From NCBI GenBank assembly GCA_052035735.1, contig JBPOHI010000009.1, positions 1-64,000 of the forward strand: a stretch of DNA of 64,000 nucleotides, read 5' to 3'. The notes under the pieces were generated by a model. The model saw nothing but the letters and a program-made list of their open reading frames with translations, was not told the DNA's origin and ran no database searches. Shown piece after piece: positions 24,924-34,161 of this stretch (position 1 is the stretch's first letter; each line of letters opens with the position of its first letter). The DNA comes from JAGPDF01 sp052035735 (GTDB taxonomy: Bacteria; Acidobacteriota; Thermoanaerobaculia; Multivoradales; JAGPDF01). The position numbers and the translations under genes are program-made.

Positions 24924-25796
24924 ATGACGAAGACGATTCTCCTGGCTGACGACAGCGTGACGATCCAGAAGGTGGTCGAGCTCACCTTCATGGACGAAGA
25001 TTTCCGCGTCTCCGCGGTCTCGAACGGAGCGGAGGCGATCGCACGGCTGAGCGAGTCGAAGCCGGATGTCGTCATCGCCGACGTCCACATGCCGGGGGCG
25101 GGCGGTTTCGAGGTCTGCCGCCGCTCGAAGGAGCTCTATCCTGCGGTCCCCGTGCTGCTGCTCGTCGGCACTTTCGAGGGCTTCGATGCCGACGAAGCCG
25201 TCCGCTGTGGCGCCGACGGCCACTTGAAGAAGCCGTTCGACTCCCAGGAGCTGATGCGCAGAGTGCGGGAGCTGGCCTCGTCGCCGTCGCGCTCCGTCCC
25301 GGTGCCTTCGGCGGCGGGCGAGTTCGTGGAGGAGGCGCCGGTCTTTGCGGCGCCGCCGATCGCCGATGACATCTACACCTCGCCGGCGCCGGTGGAGGAC
25401 CTCTGGGAGCCGATCGTCGAGGACCTTCCGGTCTTCGAGCCGGGCGGCGGTGCGGGCGCTCCGCTGACGATCGAGGAGAAGCCCGTCTATTTCGCTCCTC
25501 CCGAACCGCAGATCGAGAGCTCGACGCGCTTCGTGCCGGTGCAAGCCGCGCCCGAACCGCTCGTCGTGCCCGCGGAGCCGGCGGAAGAGGCGCTCGCCTC
25601 GAGCTCCTCGGCCCCTTCTGCCGCGACTTTCGCCAGCGCGACGCTGTCCGATGCCGACGTCGACCGCATTGCGCGGCGGATCCTGGAGCTGGCCGGCGAC
25701 AAGGCCGTCCGCGACGTTGCCTGGGAGGTGGTTCCGGACCTCGCCGAAGTGCTGCTCAGAAGCCGCATCCGCGAACTGGAAGCCTCTATCGATTGA
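24924..25796 (+). CDS. receiver-domain protein with long linker and conserved C-terminal helix
   Basis: 290 aa. The receiver domain (1-120) has Asp9/Asp10, phospho-acceptor Asp53 ('VVIADVHMPGAGG') and Lys103 ('HLKKPF'). A linker of about 120 residues rich in Pro, Glu, Ala and Val follows. The C-terminal helical segment (about 245-290) reads 'DVDRIARRILELAGDKAV' then 'VAWEVVPDLAEVLLRSRI'. No DNA-binding or enzyme domain is visible, so the output is probably protein contact through the C-terminal helix. The start has GGAGGAGC upstream. A GC-rich nested hairpin (CTCCCC/GGGGAG, 24877-24908) lies in the leader but has no T-tract. Confidence 0.87.
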   Translation: MTKTILLADDSVTIQKVVELTFMDEDFRVSAVSNGAEAIARLSESKPDVVIADVHMPGAGGFEVCRRSKELYPAVPVLLLVGTFEGFDADEAVRCGADGHLKKPFDSQELMRRVRELASSPSRSVPVPSAAGEFVEEAPVFAAPPIADDIYTSPAPVEDLWEPIVEDLPVFEPGGGAGAPLTIEEKPVYFAPPEPQIESSTRFVPVQAAPEPLVVPAEPAEEALASSSSAPSAATFASATLSDADVDRIARRILELAGDKAVRDVAWEVVPDLAEVLLRSRIRELEASID

Positions 25797-25859
25797 GCCT
25801 TTGCCGGTCCGGGCCTTTCCCGGCCGGCGATCTCCCGGCGTCCTCCACCCGGCCGCCTC

Positions 25860-28574
25860 ATGAGGACGACTCCGATTATCGAGATGGACAAGCGTTTCGA
25901 TCCGAAGAGCTACGAGAGCCGCTGGCAGGAGGAGTGGGCCGAGCGGGGTTACTTCGTCTGCCAGGTACCGCCCTCCTCGCCGGAGCAAAGCGCCGGCGAA
26001 GCGCCGCGCGCCTACTGCATCATGATCCCGCCGCCGAACATCACCGGCAAGCTGCACATGGGGCATGCCCTGCAGTCGACTCTCCAGGACCTGCTGACGC
26101 GCTGGCGGCGGATGCAGGGCCGCAACTCTCTCTGGCTTCCCGGCACCGACCATGCCGGAATCGCGACCCAGTTGATGGTCGAGCGAGATCTGGCGAAAGA
26201 GGGCAAGTCGCGCCACGACCTCGGGCGTGAGGCCTTCCTCGCACGCGTCTGGGCATGGAAGGAGCAGTATCAGGGGAACATCCGGCGCCAGCTCGACCTC
26301 CTCGGCGCCTCCTGCGACTGGACCCGGGAGCGCTTCACACTCGATGAAGGCTTGTCACGCGCCGTCCGCGAGGCCTTCGTGGTTCTCTACCAGCAAGGCC
26401 GTATTACCCGCGGCGAGTATCTCGTCAACTGGTCCACCGGGTTGGATACAGCCATCTCCGACCTCGAAGTCGAGATGCGCCAGGTCCAGGACAAGCTGTG
26501 GCAGATCGCCTATCCGATCGACGGCAGCGAAGAGCGCGTGGTGGTGGCTACCACGCGCCCCGAGACGCTCCTGGGCGACACAGCGCTGGCGGTCCATCCC
26601 GAAGACGAGCGCTACCGCCATCTGCTCGGGCGACAGGCCGTCGTGCCGGTCGCCGGACGCCTGATTCCCATCATCGCCGACGAGTCGGTGGAGCGGGAGT
26701 TCGGCACCGGCGTGGTCAAGGTGACGCCGTACCATGACCCGGCGGACTTCGAGACCGGCAAGCGCCACGGCCTTCCCGGAATCCAGGTCATCGACCGCAA
26801 GGGACGGATGACCGCCGCCGCCGGCGCGGAGTTCGTCGGCCTCGAGGTCGAGGCGGCGCGCGAGCTGTTGCTCGGCAAGCTCCGCGAGTCCGGCCTGCTG
26901 GTGCGCGAAGAGGACTTCCTGCACAACGTCGGCTTCTGCCAGCGCAGCGGCGTGCGAGTGCAGCCGCTCATGTCGACCCAATGGTTCTGCGACGTGTCGT
27001 CGATGGCCGCGGAGGCACTCGCGGCGCACCGTGACGGCCGTCTCGATCTCGTTCCGGCTTCGTGGGGCAAGACCTGGGAGCACTGGCTGCAGAACATCCG
27101 TCCGTGGTGCATCTCGCGCCAGCTCTGGTGGGGCCATCAGATCCCCGCCTGGTACGACGAGGCCGGGAACTGCTTCGTCGCGCGCTCGGTCGCCGAGGCC
27201 GCCGCCCAGGCCGGGCACGACCGCCTGACGCAGGACGGCGACGTGCTCGACACCTGGTTCTCCTCGGCGCTCTGGCCCTTCTCGACGCTCGGCTGGCCCG
27301 ACAGAACTCCTGATCTGGCCTATTTCTATCCGACTTCGGTGTTGATCACCGGCTTCGACATCCTGTTCTTCTGGGTGGCGCGCATGGTGATGATGGGACT
27401 CCACTTCACTGGCGAAAGTCCGTTCGCGCGCGTCCATCTCACCGGACTCGTCCGCGACGCCGAAGGCGTCAAGATGTCGAAGACGAAAGGCAACGTCCTC
27501 GACCCCGAGGATCTGGTCGAAGAGTACGGCGCCGACGCCGTGCGCTTCACGCTGGCGCTGCTCGACAGCCCCGGGCGCGACATCCCGCTCGATCCGGAGC
27601 GCATGGCGGGCTACCGGGCCTTCGGCAACAAGATCTGGAACGCCACGCGTTTCGCCCTCTCGAAGGTTGGCGACGCGCAGATTCCCGAATCGATCGATTT
27701 CGAGCGGCTCGCCCTGCCCGAGCGGTGGATCCTCTCACGACTATCGACGACCGCCGAGCAGGTCAGCGAGCACCTGGAGGAGTTTCGCTTCGACCTCGCG
27801 TGTCGAGATCTCTACTTCTTCTTCTGGGGGGATCTATGCGACTGGTACATCGAAATGGCGAAGCCAGGCTTGGATCCGGGAAGCGAAAGGCTGCTAGTAA
27901 GGGAAGTGCTCCTGCTCGCTCTTGATCGCGCTCTTCGCCTTCTGCACCCGGTCATGCCGTTCCTGACCGAAGAGCTGTGGCAGAAGTTGCCCGGACACGA
28001 AGCAATTCATCCGCAGACGATCTGTTTGGCGAAGTTCCCCGAAGGAGTCGCGAGCTGGGAGCTCTCGGAGGTCGACGCCGAGCGAATGCGGCTGTTTCAA
28101 GAGATCGTCACGATTGTCCGCAACGAGCGCGCCGACAAGAAGCTGACGCACCGTGTCAAGGCTACTCTCTACTTGCAGCGCTCCAGAGCTGGAAGTTCCG
28201 CTCCTGTCGTCGAGCTGATCGAACTCCTGACCAGCGACGAAGTACGAAGTCAACTTTCTACGATCGTCGGAGTGAGGGACATTCTCGTCGAAGGGCCTCC
28301 GCCCGGAGCGACCAACAAGCACGTACGCGCGGGCGGTGCGATGACTGTCGTCTTCGACATTCCGGCAGAGGCGGTCGACTTGGGCAAGCTGCGGCTCTCG
28401 CTGACCGCCTGCGAGGACAACATCGCCAAGGTACGCGCGCGGCTGGAGAGTGCGGACTTCGCGGCCAAGGCGCCAGTCGCCGTCGTAGAAGGCGCGCGAA
28501 AGAACCTCGAGGCGCTGGAGCTCGAGCGCACTCGCCTGCGCGCGGCCCTCGGGCTGGGCACCGAGCCGGGCTGA
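25860..28574 (+). CDS. valS: valyl-tRNA synthetase
   Basis: 904 aa, class I synthetase. HIGH region 'PPPNITGKLHMGHALQ' (near 58-73), CP1 editing domain with 'VVVATTRPETLLGDTALAVH', KMSKS loop 'GVKMSKTKGNVLDPEDLV', anticodon-binding helices, and the C-terminal coiled coil that ValRS uses to hold tRNA ('LGKLRLSLTACEDNIAKVRA' onward). It charges tRNA-Val and edits threonine. The ATG at 25860 has no obvious ribosome binding site; an ATG at 25884 (MDKRFDPKSY) matches usual ValRS N-termini nearly as well. Bases about 27880-28330 are less GC-biased at third positions than the rest of the gene. Confidence 0.97.
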   Translation: MRTTPIIEMDKRFDPKSYESRWQEEWAERGYFVCQVPPSSPEQSAGEAPRAYCIMIPPPNITGKLHMGHALQSTLQDLLTRWRRMQGRNSLWLPGTDHAGIATQLMVERDLAKEGKSRHDLGREAFLARVWAWKEQYQGNIRRQLDLLGASCDWTRERFTLDEGLSRAVREAFVVLYQQGRITRGEYLVNWSTGLDTAISDLEVEMRQVQDKLWQIAYPIDGSEERVVVATTRPETLLGDTALAVHPEDERYRHLLGRQAVVPVAGRLIPIIADESVEREFGTGVVKVTPYHDPADFETGKRHGLPGIQVIDRKGRMTAAAGAEFVGLEVEAARELLLGKLRESGLLVREEDFLHNVGFCQRSGVRVQPLMSTQWFCDVSSMAAEALAAHRDGRLDLVPASWGKTWEHWLQNIRPWCISRQLWWGHQIPAWYDEAGNCFVARSVAEAAAQAGHDRLTQDGDVLDTWFSSALWPFSTLGWPDRTPDLAYFYPTSVLITGFDILFFWVARMVMMGLHFTGESPFARVHLTGLVRDAEGVKMSKTKGNVLDPEDLVEEYGADAVRFTLALLDSPGRDIPLDPERMAGYRAFGNKIWNATRFALSKVGDAQIPESIDFERLALPERWILSRLSTTAEQVSEHLEEFRFDLACRDLYFFFWGDLCDWYIEMAKPGLDPGSERLLVREVLLLALDRALRLLHPVMPFLTEELWQKLPGHEAIHPQTICLAKFPEGVASWELSEVDAERMRLFQEIVTIVRNERADKKLTHRVKATLYLQRSRAGSSAPVVELIELLTSDEVRSQLSTIVGVRDILVEGPPPGATNKHVRAGGAMTVVFDIPAEAVDLGKLRLSLTACEDNIAKVRARLESADFAAKAPVAVVEGARKNLEALELERTRLRAALGLGTEPG

Positions 28575-28577
28575 CTC

Positions 28578-29396
28578 TTGGCTGCCGCAGACGCGATTCC
28601 GACCGTCGAGGAGCTCTGCCAGGAGTGGCAGCGCGGTCTAGGCGGAGCGGCGGGTTCGCCGCTCAACGGCATCTTCGTCGCGCGTCTCGACTCCACGCAG
28701 CGGCTGGCCAGGACGCTTCTCGATCAGTGCGTGCACGAAGACGAGGGCCCGCTGCCCTTCGTCGTGGCGGCGCTCGAGCAGTCGGCTGGCCGCGGCCGGC
28801 AGGGACGCACATGGTGGAGCCCGGCGGGCAGTGGTCTGGCTGCCAGCCTCGTGCTGCCGGTGCCCGCAACGGACCGCCTGCAGCAGTTGCCCATCCGAAC
28901 CGCCGTCGCTCTGGCCACTTTCGTTCAGGAGTTCACCGGAGCCGAGTGCCGGATCAAGTGGCCCAACGACCTCGTGGTCGGGCGCAAGAAGTGTGGCGGT
29001 ATCCTCGTCGATGCCGTGACGCCGCCCGCTCCAGCCGATTGCTGGGCGATCGTCGGCTTCGGTCTCAACTACACCACACCGGAGGCCCGGCTGCTTCCCG
29101 AGTCCACTTCGGTGAGCGAGGAGGCCGCCGCTCATACGCTGGCGCCACCGCCGTTCCCTCGCTTCGTCATCGGCGGCATCACCTCTGTCTGGGAAGCGCT
29201 GACCAGCGACGCCTCGGATTGGATCGAACGCTTCGCCGCTCTCTCAGCGCACGCCGCCGGCGACAGGTTGCAGTTCGAGATCGGCGGCGAGCCAGTCGCG
29301 GGAGATTTCCTCGGCTTCGATGAGAACGGCTTTCTGAAGCTGGAGACCTCGACCGGAGAGCGGCGAATTCGATCGGGGGAGATCTACTCGTGGTGA
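28578..29396 (+). CDS. birA: biotin--[acetyl-CoA carboxylase] ligase, catalytic type
   Basis: 272 aa with a TTG start 3 nt after valS. 'ALEQSAGRGRQGRTWWSP' is the biotinyl-AMP loop, 'RIKWPNDLVVGRKKCGGIL' carries the catalytic Lys127, and a small C-terminal SH3-like domain follows. The N-terminal winged helix of the repressor-type BirA is missing, so this copy should attach biotin to the carboxylase carrier protein without acting as the bio operon repressor. It overlaps coaX by up to 7 nt. Confidence 0.92.
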   Translation: MAAADAIPTVEELCQEWQRGLGGAAGSPLNGIFVARLDSTQRLARTLLDQCVHEDEGPLPFVVAALEQSAGRGRQGRTWWSPAGSGLAASLVLPVPATDRLQQLPIRTAVALATFVQEFTGAECRIKWPNDLVVGRKKCGGILVDAVTPPAPADCWAIVGFGLNYTTPEARLLPESTSVSEEAAAHTLAPPPFPRFVIGGITSVWEALTSDASDWIERFAALSAHAAGDRLQFEIGGEPVAGDFLGFDENGFLKLETSTGERRIRSGEIYSW

Positions 29397-30184
29397 AATC
29401 GACAGCTGCCGCAGGCGTCCTCGTCGTCGTCGACGTAGGCAACACCAACACCGTTTTCGGGGTCTACCGCGGCGACGACCTGGTCGCGGACTTTCGCCTG
29501 TCGACGGATACGGAGCGCACGGCAGACGAGTACGGCGCGATGCTCCTGCCGCTCTTCGGCCGTGCCGGAATCGATCCGGCTTCGGCTTCGGCGGTGATCG
29601 TCTCCTCGGTGGTGCCGCCGCTCAACATGACGCTCAACCGTCTCTCCTCGGAGTTCTTCGGTCGGCCGCCGCTCTATGTGGAGCCCGGGATCCGCACCGG
29701 AATGCCGATCCGCTACGACAATCCTGCGGAGGTGGGAGCCGATCGGATCGTCAATGCGGTCGCGGCGCGCGAGCTCTACGGCGCTCCGGTGGTGGTGGTG
29801 GACTTCGGAACGGCGACCACCTTCGATCTGGTCAACGCCGCGGGAGAGTACGCCGGCGGCATCATCGCTCCGGGCATCCTGATCTCGGCCGAAGCCCTGT
29901 TCGCTCACGCCTCGCGCCTCTATCGCGTCGATGTGCGACGTCCGGCCGAACTCATCGGGCGCAACACCGTCGGAGCGATGCAGGCGGGGATCTACTTCGG
30001 ATACATCGGTCTGGTGGACGGCATCCTCGAGCGGCTCCAGGCGGAGGTTCCTGGTTTGCGCGAAATCGTCGCGACCGGAGGCCAGGCCGAGCTCATCGCA
30101 TCCGGTTCGCGTTTCATCCGCAAGACCGAACCGCTCCTTACGATGATCGGTCTGAAGCTGATTCATGAACGCAACCGCGCCTGA
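29390..30184 (+). CDS. coaX: type III pantothenate kinase
   Basis: 264 aa (or 263 if the second GTG at 29393, giving a GTGA overlap, is used). ASKHA-fold motifs are 'VVVDVGNTNTVFGVY' (phosphate 1), 'GADRIVNAVAARELYG' and 'VVVDFGTATTFDLVN' (phosphate 2), and 'GGIIAPGILISAEALFAHAS'. CoaX phosphorylates pantothenate in CoA synthesis, is ATP-dependent and is not inhibited by CoA. The birA-coaX pairing is common in several phyla. It overlaps the next gene by 20 nt. Confidence 0.95.
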   Translation: MVKSTAAAGVLVVVDVGNTNTVFGVYRGDDLVADFRLSTDTERTADEYGAMLLPLFGRAGIDPASASAVIVSSVVPPLNMTLNRLSSEFFGRPPLYVEPGIRTGMPIRYDNPAEVGADRIVNAVAARELYGAPVVVVDFGTATTFDLVNAAGEYAGGIIAPGILISAEALFAHASRLYRVDVRRPAELIGRNTVGAMQAGIYFGYIGLVDGILERLQAEVPGLREIVATGGQAELIASGSRFIRKTEPLLTMIGLKLIHERNRA

Positions 30185-30872
30185 CGTACCTCCTTCCGCC
30201 GAGGACCATACCTACTTCCTCGCCATAGAAAAGAGCTTCCTCGGCCTGCGCAAGAAGGCGGCGCTGCTCACTGCGGCCGACTGGCAGGAGGCCCAGAACT
30301 GGCACCGGCAGGGAATCCCTGTCGAGCTCGTGCAGGACGTGATGGAGAAGCTCTTCGAACGTCAGCGGGCGAAGAGCGGGCGGACGATTTCGGGCCTGCG
30401 CTACTTTCGCTCCGCAGTCGCGGCGGCCTGGGAAGAACTGCTCGCGCTCAAGGCCGGGGGCCGCGCCGAGGCTGCGCCGCCGCTGCCGGTCTCGTCGCGC
30501 CTGGCCCATCTCGCCGCCTGCCTGCCGGCTTCACTGCCGCAGCGCGAGCGTTGGACGGAGGCCATGTCCGCGCTCGCGGACACCGGAGAGCCCCACGAGG
30601 TCGAGGCCGCCTTGCGCGCACTCGACGCCGACCTCCTGGCGTCGCTGCGTGCAGGCCTCGATGAGGCCGACCGCCTGGGTCTCGCCCGCCAGGTCGACCA
30701 GGCGCTCGCCCGGCTACGGGACCGCCTGCCGCCAGAGGAGCTCGGGATCGCGAGCGCTCGCCTGGCCGAGCAACTCTTGCGTCGCCGCTTCGACGTGCCG
30801 GTGCTGTCCCTGTTCTCGCCGGAGGCGCGCGGGGAAGGCGAATTCGTCTCGCTGCGAGATTCCGCGGGCTGA
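30165..30872 (+). CDS. protein of unknown function between coaX and comEC
   Basis: 235 aa; I do not recognise a named family. Two parts are visible. The N-terminal helical segment (about 15-90) contains 'DWQEAQNWHRQGIPVELVQD' and 'SGRTISGLRYFRSAVAAAWEE', which has the look of a DNA- or protein-binding helical bundle. The C-terminal part (about 105-225) is Leu/Arg/Glu-rich and predicted helical. No signal peptide or membrane segment. ATG at 30165 inside coaX (20-nt overlap). The gene ends 17 nt before comEC. The position next to comEC gives a weak hint of a DNA-related role. Confidence 0.75.
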   Translation: MNATAPDVPPSAEDHTYFLAIEKSFLGLRKKAALLTAADWQEAQNWHRQGIPVELVQDVMEKLFERQRAKSGRTISGLRYFRSAVAAAWEELLALKAGGRAEAAPPLPVSSRLAHLAACLPASLPQRERWTEAMSALADTGEPHEVEAALRALDADLLASLRAGLDEADRLGLARQVDQALARLRDRLPPEELGIASARLAEQLLRRRFDVPVLSLFSPEARGEGEFVSLRDSAG

Positions 30873-30889
30873 ATCCGTCTTTAGCAGGT

Positions 30890-33166
30890 GTGAAGAAGTC
30901 GCCCGCACCTGCCGCCTTTCCTGCTGTCCTCTTTCTCTGCTCGACCTATCTCGGCGGACTCCTGCTGCCGACACCGGTCGGCGCGCTGGCCATAGGCCTC
31001 GCGCTGTCCGCGGCCCTGCGTGGGCGTGCCGGAATGCGCCTGGGCGCGCTGCTTTTCGGCCTGCTGATCGCCCGGCTCGATGCAAGTGGAATTCCTCAGG
31101 GGTGGGACGAAGGCAGGCCGGTGGAGGCTGCGGGCAGGGTCGCCGGCGCCTGGCGCCCCGAACTCGGTGGCGCCAGCGCCCCGCTCGAGCTGACGGCCCT
31201 GCGCCAGGGGCGCCGGCTCTGGGTCGGTAGGCTCACGGTCCGCTGGGACCTTGCGGGCGACGGCGAGCTTCCACCCCCGGGCAGTCGGGTTCGCCTGCGG
31301 GGGAATGTCGGCCGGGCGCCTGGGTTCGCCAATGCCCACACCGTACCGCCCGGTGACTATCGCCTGCGGGTGAAGTCGAAGCGGCTGGTGAAGATCGAGA
31401 GCGTTCCGTCGTGGTTTCCGCGGGCTCTCGCCGGGTTGCGGGAAACGGTCGACCGTCCGCTCAGCGCGGCAGCGGCTCGGCATCCCGGTGTTGGATATGC
31501 GCGCGGTCTGCTGCTGGGCGAGCTCGACGCGGTGCCGGCCAGCGAGCGCCTTGCGTTTCGCCGCTCGGGTCTCGCGCACCTCCTGGCGGTGTCCGGCATG
31601 AACGTGGCGCTGATCGCCGGAGTCGCGGCGGCGCTGACCTCCTTCTGCGGTCGCGCTCTGCGCCTGGCCGCGGTCTCTTCGGCGGTGCTGCTGCACCTGG
31701 CCCTGGTCGGGCCGGTACCGTCGCTCCTGCGTGCGACTCTGATGGCGGCGACCGGTATCCTCGGCCTCGTACTCGAACGCCGGACGCTCGCGTTGCAGGC
31801 GCTTGCGCTCGCCGCCTCGGCCATGGTCATGCTCGATCCGAAACTGGTGGGCGACCTGGGTTTCTGCCTCTCCTGCTCGGCGACGTTCGGGCTCGTGGTG
31901 ATCGCACCGGTCCTGCTCAGAGGGTGGAGCGAGTCACGCCGTCCGCTCGTCCTTGCGCTCGCAGTCTCCTGGGCGGCGCAGGCCGCCACCTTGCCCTGGG
32001 CGCTCGCGGCTTTCTCTTACGTTTCGCCGGCGGCGCCGCTGCTCAATCTCCTCGCGGTGCCGCTCGCCGGTTTCCTGCTCGTGGCGGCGCTCGGCTGGAT
32101 TGTCATGGCTCTCGCAGTGCCGACCTGGGGTGACACGACGGCGCTGGCGCTCGATCTCCTGGCCGTTCCCTTTCGCCAGCTGCCCTCGTTGCCTACCGGT
32201 CCCTGGCTCGTCTTGCCCATACCGCCGTCCTGGGGATTGGGTCTGGCGCTCGCCACCGTCGCGCTGGTTGCCGCCAGGAATCCCCATTCGGCGCGCCGCG
32301 CACTCCTACTCGGGCTGTTGCTCACCGCTCGCCCCGCCGTCCGGACGCCGTTGCGCGATGAGGCGGAGTGGACGGTAGCCGATGTAGGGCAGGGAGACGG
32401 TTCGCTCCTGCGGTTCGGCGGGCACGCCATGCTGATCGATGGCGGCGGAAGCTCGAGCGTTCGGCGTGGACGGGATTTTGCGACCCAGATCTGGCTGCCC
32501 CTGCTGGCCGAGCGGGGCATCGCTCGGCTGGACGTGGTCGTCGTGAGCCACGGCGACGGCGATCACTGCGGCGGCCTGCTCGATGTCGCGAGCTATGTCG
32601 CGATCGCAGAGGTCTGGGCGACGCCGGAGCTCATGGAAACCGCCTGTGTTCGGGAACTGCGCGAGCTTTCGCGAGCGCGCTTCCGCCCCCTTGTGCGCGG
32701 CGAACGGGCGTCCGTCGGAGGGCTGGAGTTCGAAGTGCTCGGCCCGTCGCGGGAGGGCAGCGCGAAGGACAACGATCGCTCGCTGGTCCTCGCGGTCGAG
32801 GCGGCGGGGAGGAGGCTCCTGTTCACCGGGGACATCGAACGGCGTGCCGAGCTCGAGCTGCTCGCCGGCGAGCCGGAGAGTCTGCGGTGCGATCTGCTGA
32901 AGGTCGCGCACCACGGGTCGGGGACGTCGTCGAGCGAACGATTCCTCGCCGCCGCCGGAGCCCGCCTCGCGGTCGTCTCTTGCGGCGTCGGAAATCGCTT
33001 CGGTCATCCGGCTCCGGAGGTCGTCGAGCGCCTTTCGGCCGATGGCCGGCGAGTGCTGCGGACCGATCAGGTCGGCAGCGTCGTCCTCCACTGGCGTCAC
33101 GGCGGTCCGCTGGCAATCGACCTCCCCGGCGCTCCGCGGACGGTGCTGCCGCCCGGCAGCGGGTAG
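30890..33166 (+). CDS. comEC: ComEC/Rec2-family DNA uptake channel
   Basis: 758 aa with a GTG start. N-terminal membrane segments are followed by a soluble OB-like region (about 75-170), then the competence domain of many helices (about 195-480; 'GLAHLLAVSGMNVALIAGVA' is characteristic). A C-terminal metallo-beta-lactamase domain (about 495-740) has 'VVVSHGDGDHCGGLLD' (HxDxDH). ComEC carries single-stranded DNA across the inner membrane in natural transformation, and the C-terminal nuclease domain may degrade the other strand. All three domains are intact. Together with the pseudopilin at 42384 it makes natural competence plausible but not shown. Confidence 0.94.
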   Translation: MKKSPAPAAFPAVLFLCSTYLGGLLLPTPVGALAIGLALSAALRGRAGMRLGALLFGLLIARLDASGIPQGWDEGRPVEAAGRVAGAWRPELGGASAPLELTALRQGRRLWVGRLTVRWDLAGDGELPPPGSRVRLRGNVGRAPGFANAHTVPPGDYRLRVKSKRLVKIESVPSWFPRALAGLRETVDRPLSAAAARHPGVGYARGLLLGELDAVPASERLAFRRSGLAHLLAVSGMNVALIAGVAAALTSFCGRALRLAAVSSAVLLHLALVGPVPSLLRATLMAATGILGLVLERRTLALQALALAASAMVMLDPKLVGDLGFCLSCSATFGLVVIAPVLLRGWSESRRPLVLALAVSWAAQAATLPWALAAFSYVSPAAPLLNLLAVPLAGFLLVAALGWIVMALAVPTWGDTTALALDLLAVPFRQLPSLPTGPWLVLPIPPSWGLGLALATVALVAARNPHSARRALLLGLLLTARPAVRTPLRDEAEWTVADVGQGDGSLLRFGGHAMLIDGGGSSSVRRGRDFATQIWLPLLAERGIARLDVVVVSHGDGDHCGGLLDVASYVAIAEVWATPELMETACVRELRELSRARFRPLVRGERASVGGLEFEVLGPSREGSAKDNDRSLVLAVEAAGRRLLFTGDIERRAELELLAGEPESLRCDLLKVAHHGSGTSSSERFLAAAGARLAVVSCGVGNRFGHPAPEVVERLSADGRRVLRTDQVGSVVLHWRHGGPLAIDLPGAPRTVLPPGSG

Positions 33167-33169
33167 ACT
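33164..33169 (+). promoter_or_regulatory. -10 box (TAGACT) before miaA
   Basis: GGGTAGACT straddles the comEC stop and ends 10 nt before the miaA ATG at 33180; no good -35. Confidence 0.3.
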
Positions 33170-33179
33170 TGCCGGACGG

Positions 33180-34160
33180 ATGTCCGGGATCATCGCCATC
33201 GTCGGTCCGACCGCGTCGGGAAAAAGCTCGCTGGGACTCGCGCTCGCCGAGGCCCTGGGCGGCGAGATCGTCAACGCCGACGCGTTGCAGGTCTACCGCG
33301 GATTCGACATCGGTACCGCGAAGCCGACGCGCGACGAGCGGCTTCGGGTGCCGCATCATCTCGTCGACATTCTCGATCCAAGCGAGCGCTACTCAGCCGG
33401 CGAGTTCGCTCGCCGCGCCAGGGCCGCCATCGCGGAGATCGCCGGGCGCGGGCGGACGGCGATCCTCGTAGGGGGCAGCGGACTGTACTTGCGTGCACTT
33501 TGGTCGGGAATCGCCCCACTGCCGCCTGTGAACACAGTGGTGCGCGGCGAGCTCCTCGAACGGCTCGAGAAGGACGGGCTCGCGTCGCTCTACTCCCAGC
33601 TCGCAGTGCTCGATCCGGCGACGGCGAATCGGCTCGGGGCCGGCGACACCCAACGGATCCTGCGGGCGCTGGAGGTCGCGCTCGCTACCGGCGATACGTT
33701 GACCACCTGGATCGCGCGTCAGCCGTTCGGGACAGAGCCCGTGAGCATGCGCAAGATCGGATTGACGCTTCCGCGGGGCCTTCTGTACGATGCCATCGCG
33801 GCTCGTGTGGCTGCCATGGTCGATGCAGGTTGGCTCAACGAGGTGCGCGCGCTGTTGGCTGGAGGCGTCGACCGGGGGAGCCCGGCGTTCCAGGCGATCG
33901 GCTACCGGGATTGGCTCGGCTTCCTGGATGGCGAGGCCGGATTGGAGGCAACGCAGCAGAAGGTGGTCACGTTGACGCGACGCTTTGCCAAGCGCCAGGA
34001 GACCTGGTTTCGGCGCGAGACGGGGGTCGAATGGTGGGATGCGCGAGCGAGCGTGGAGTGCTTGAAGTCGCTCTTGCAGAGGCCTGCAGTCGCAGGTGGT
34101 GAGCCGGAGAAGATCGCCGGAATCGCAGAGCCAACCGGTGCACCGGGCGGCGGAGGGTAG
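33180..34160 (+). CDS. miaA: tRNA dimethylallyltransferase
   Basis: 326 aa from the ATG at 33180. P-loop 'IVGPTASGKSSLGLALAEAL', then 'EIVNADALQVYRGFDIGTAKP' and 'VPHHLVDILDPSERYSAGEF', all MiaA hallmarks. 'AILVGGSGLYLRALWSG' and the C-terminal 'RRFAKRQETWFRRE' complete the family pattern. It puts a dimethylallyl group on A37 of tRNAs reading UNN codons. An in-frame extension upstream overlaps comEC and has no similarity. It lies 1 nt before hfq, the miaA-hfq order seen in proteobacteria. Confidence 0.96.
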   Translation: MSGIIAIVGPTASGKSSLGLALAEALGGEIVNADALQVYRGFDIGTAKPTRDERLRVPHHLVDILDPSERYSAGEFARRARAAIAEIAGRGRTAILVGGSGLYLRALWSGIAPLPPVNTVVRGELLERLEKDGLASLYSQLAVLDPATANRLGAGDTQRILRALEVALATGDTLTTWIARQPFGTEPVSMRKIGLTLPRGLLYDAIAARVAAMVDAGWLNEVRALLAGGVDRGSPAFQAIGYRDWLGFLDGEAGLEATQQKVVTLTRRFAKRQETWFRRETGVEWWDARASVECLKSLLQRPAVAGGEPEKIAGIAEPTGAPGGGG

Positions 34161-34161
34161 G

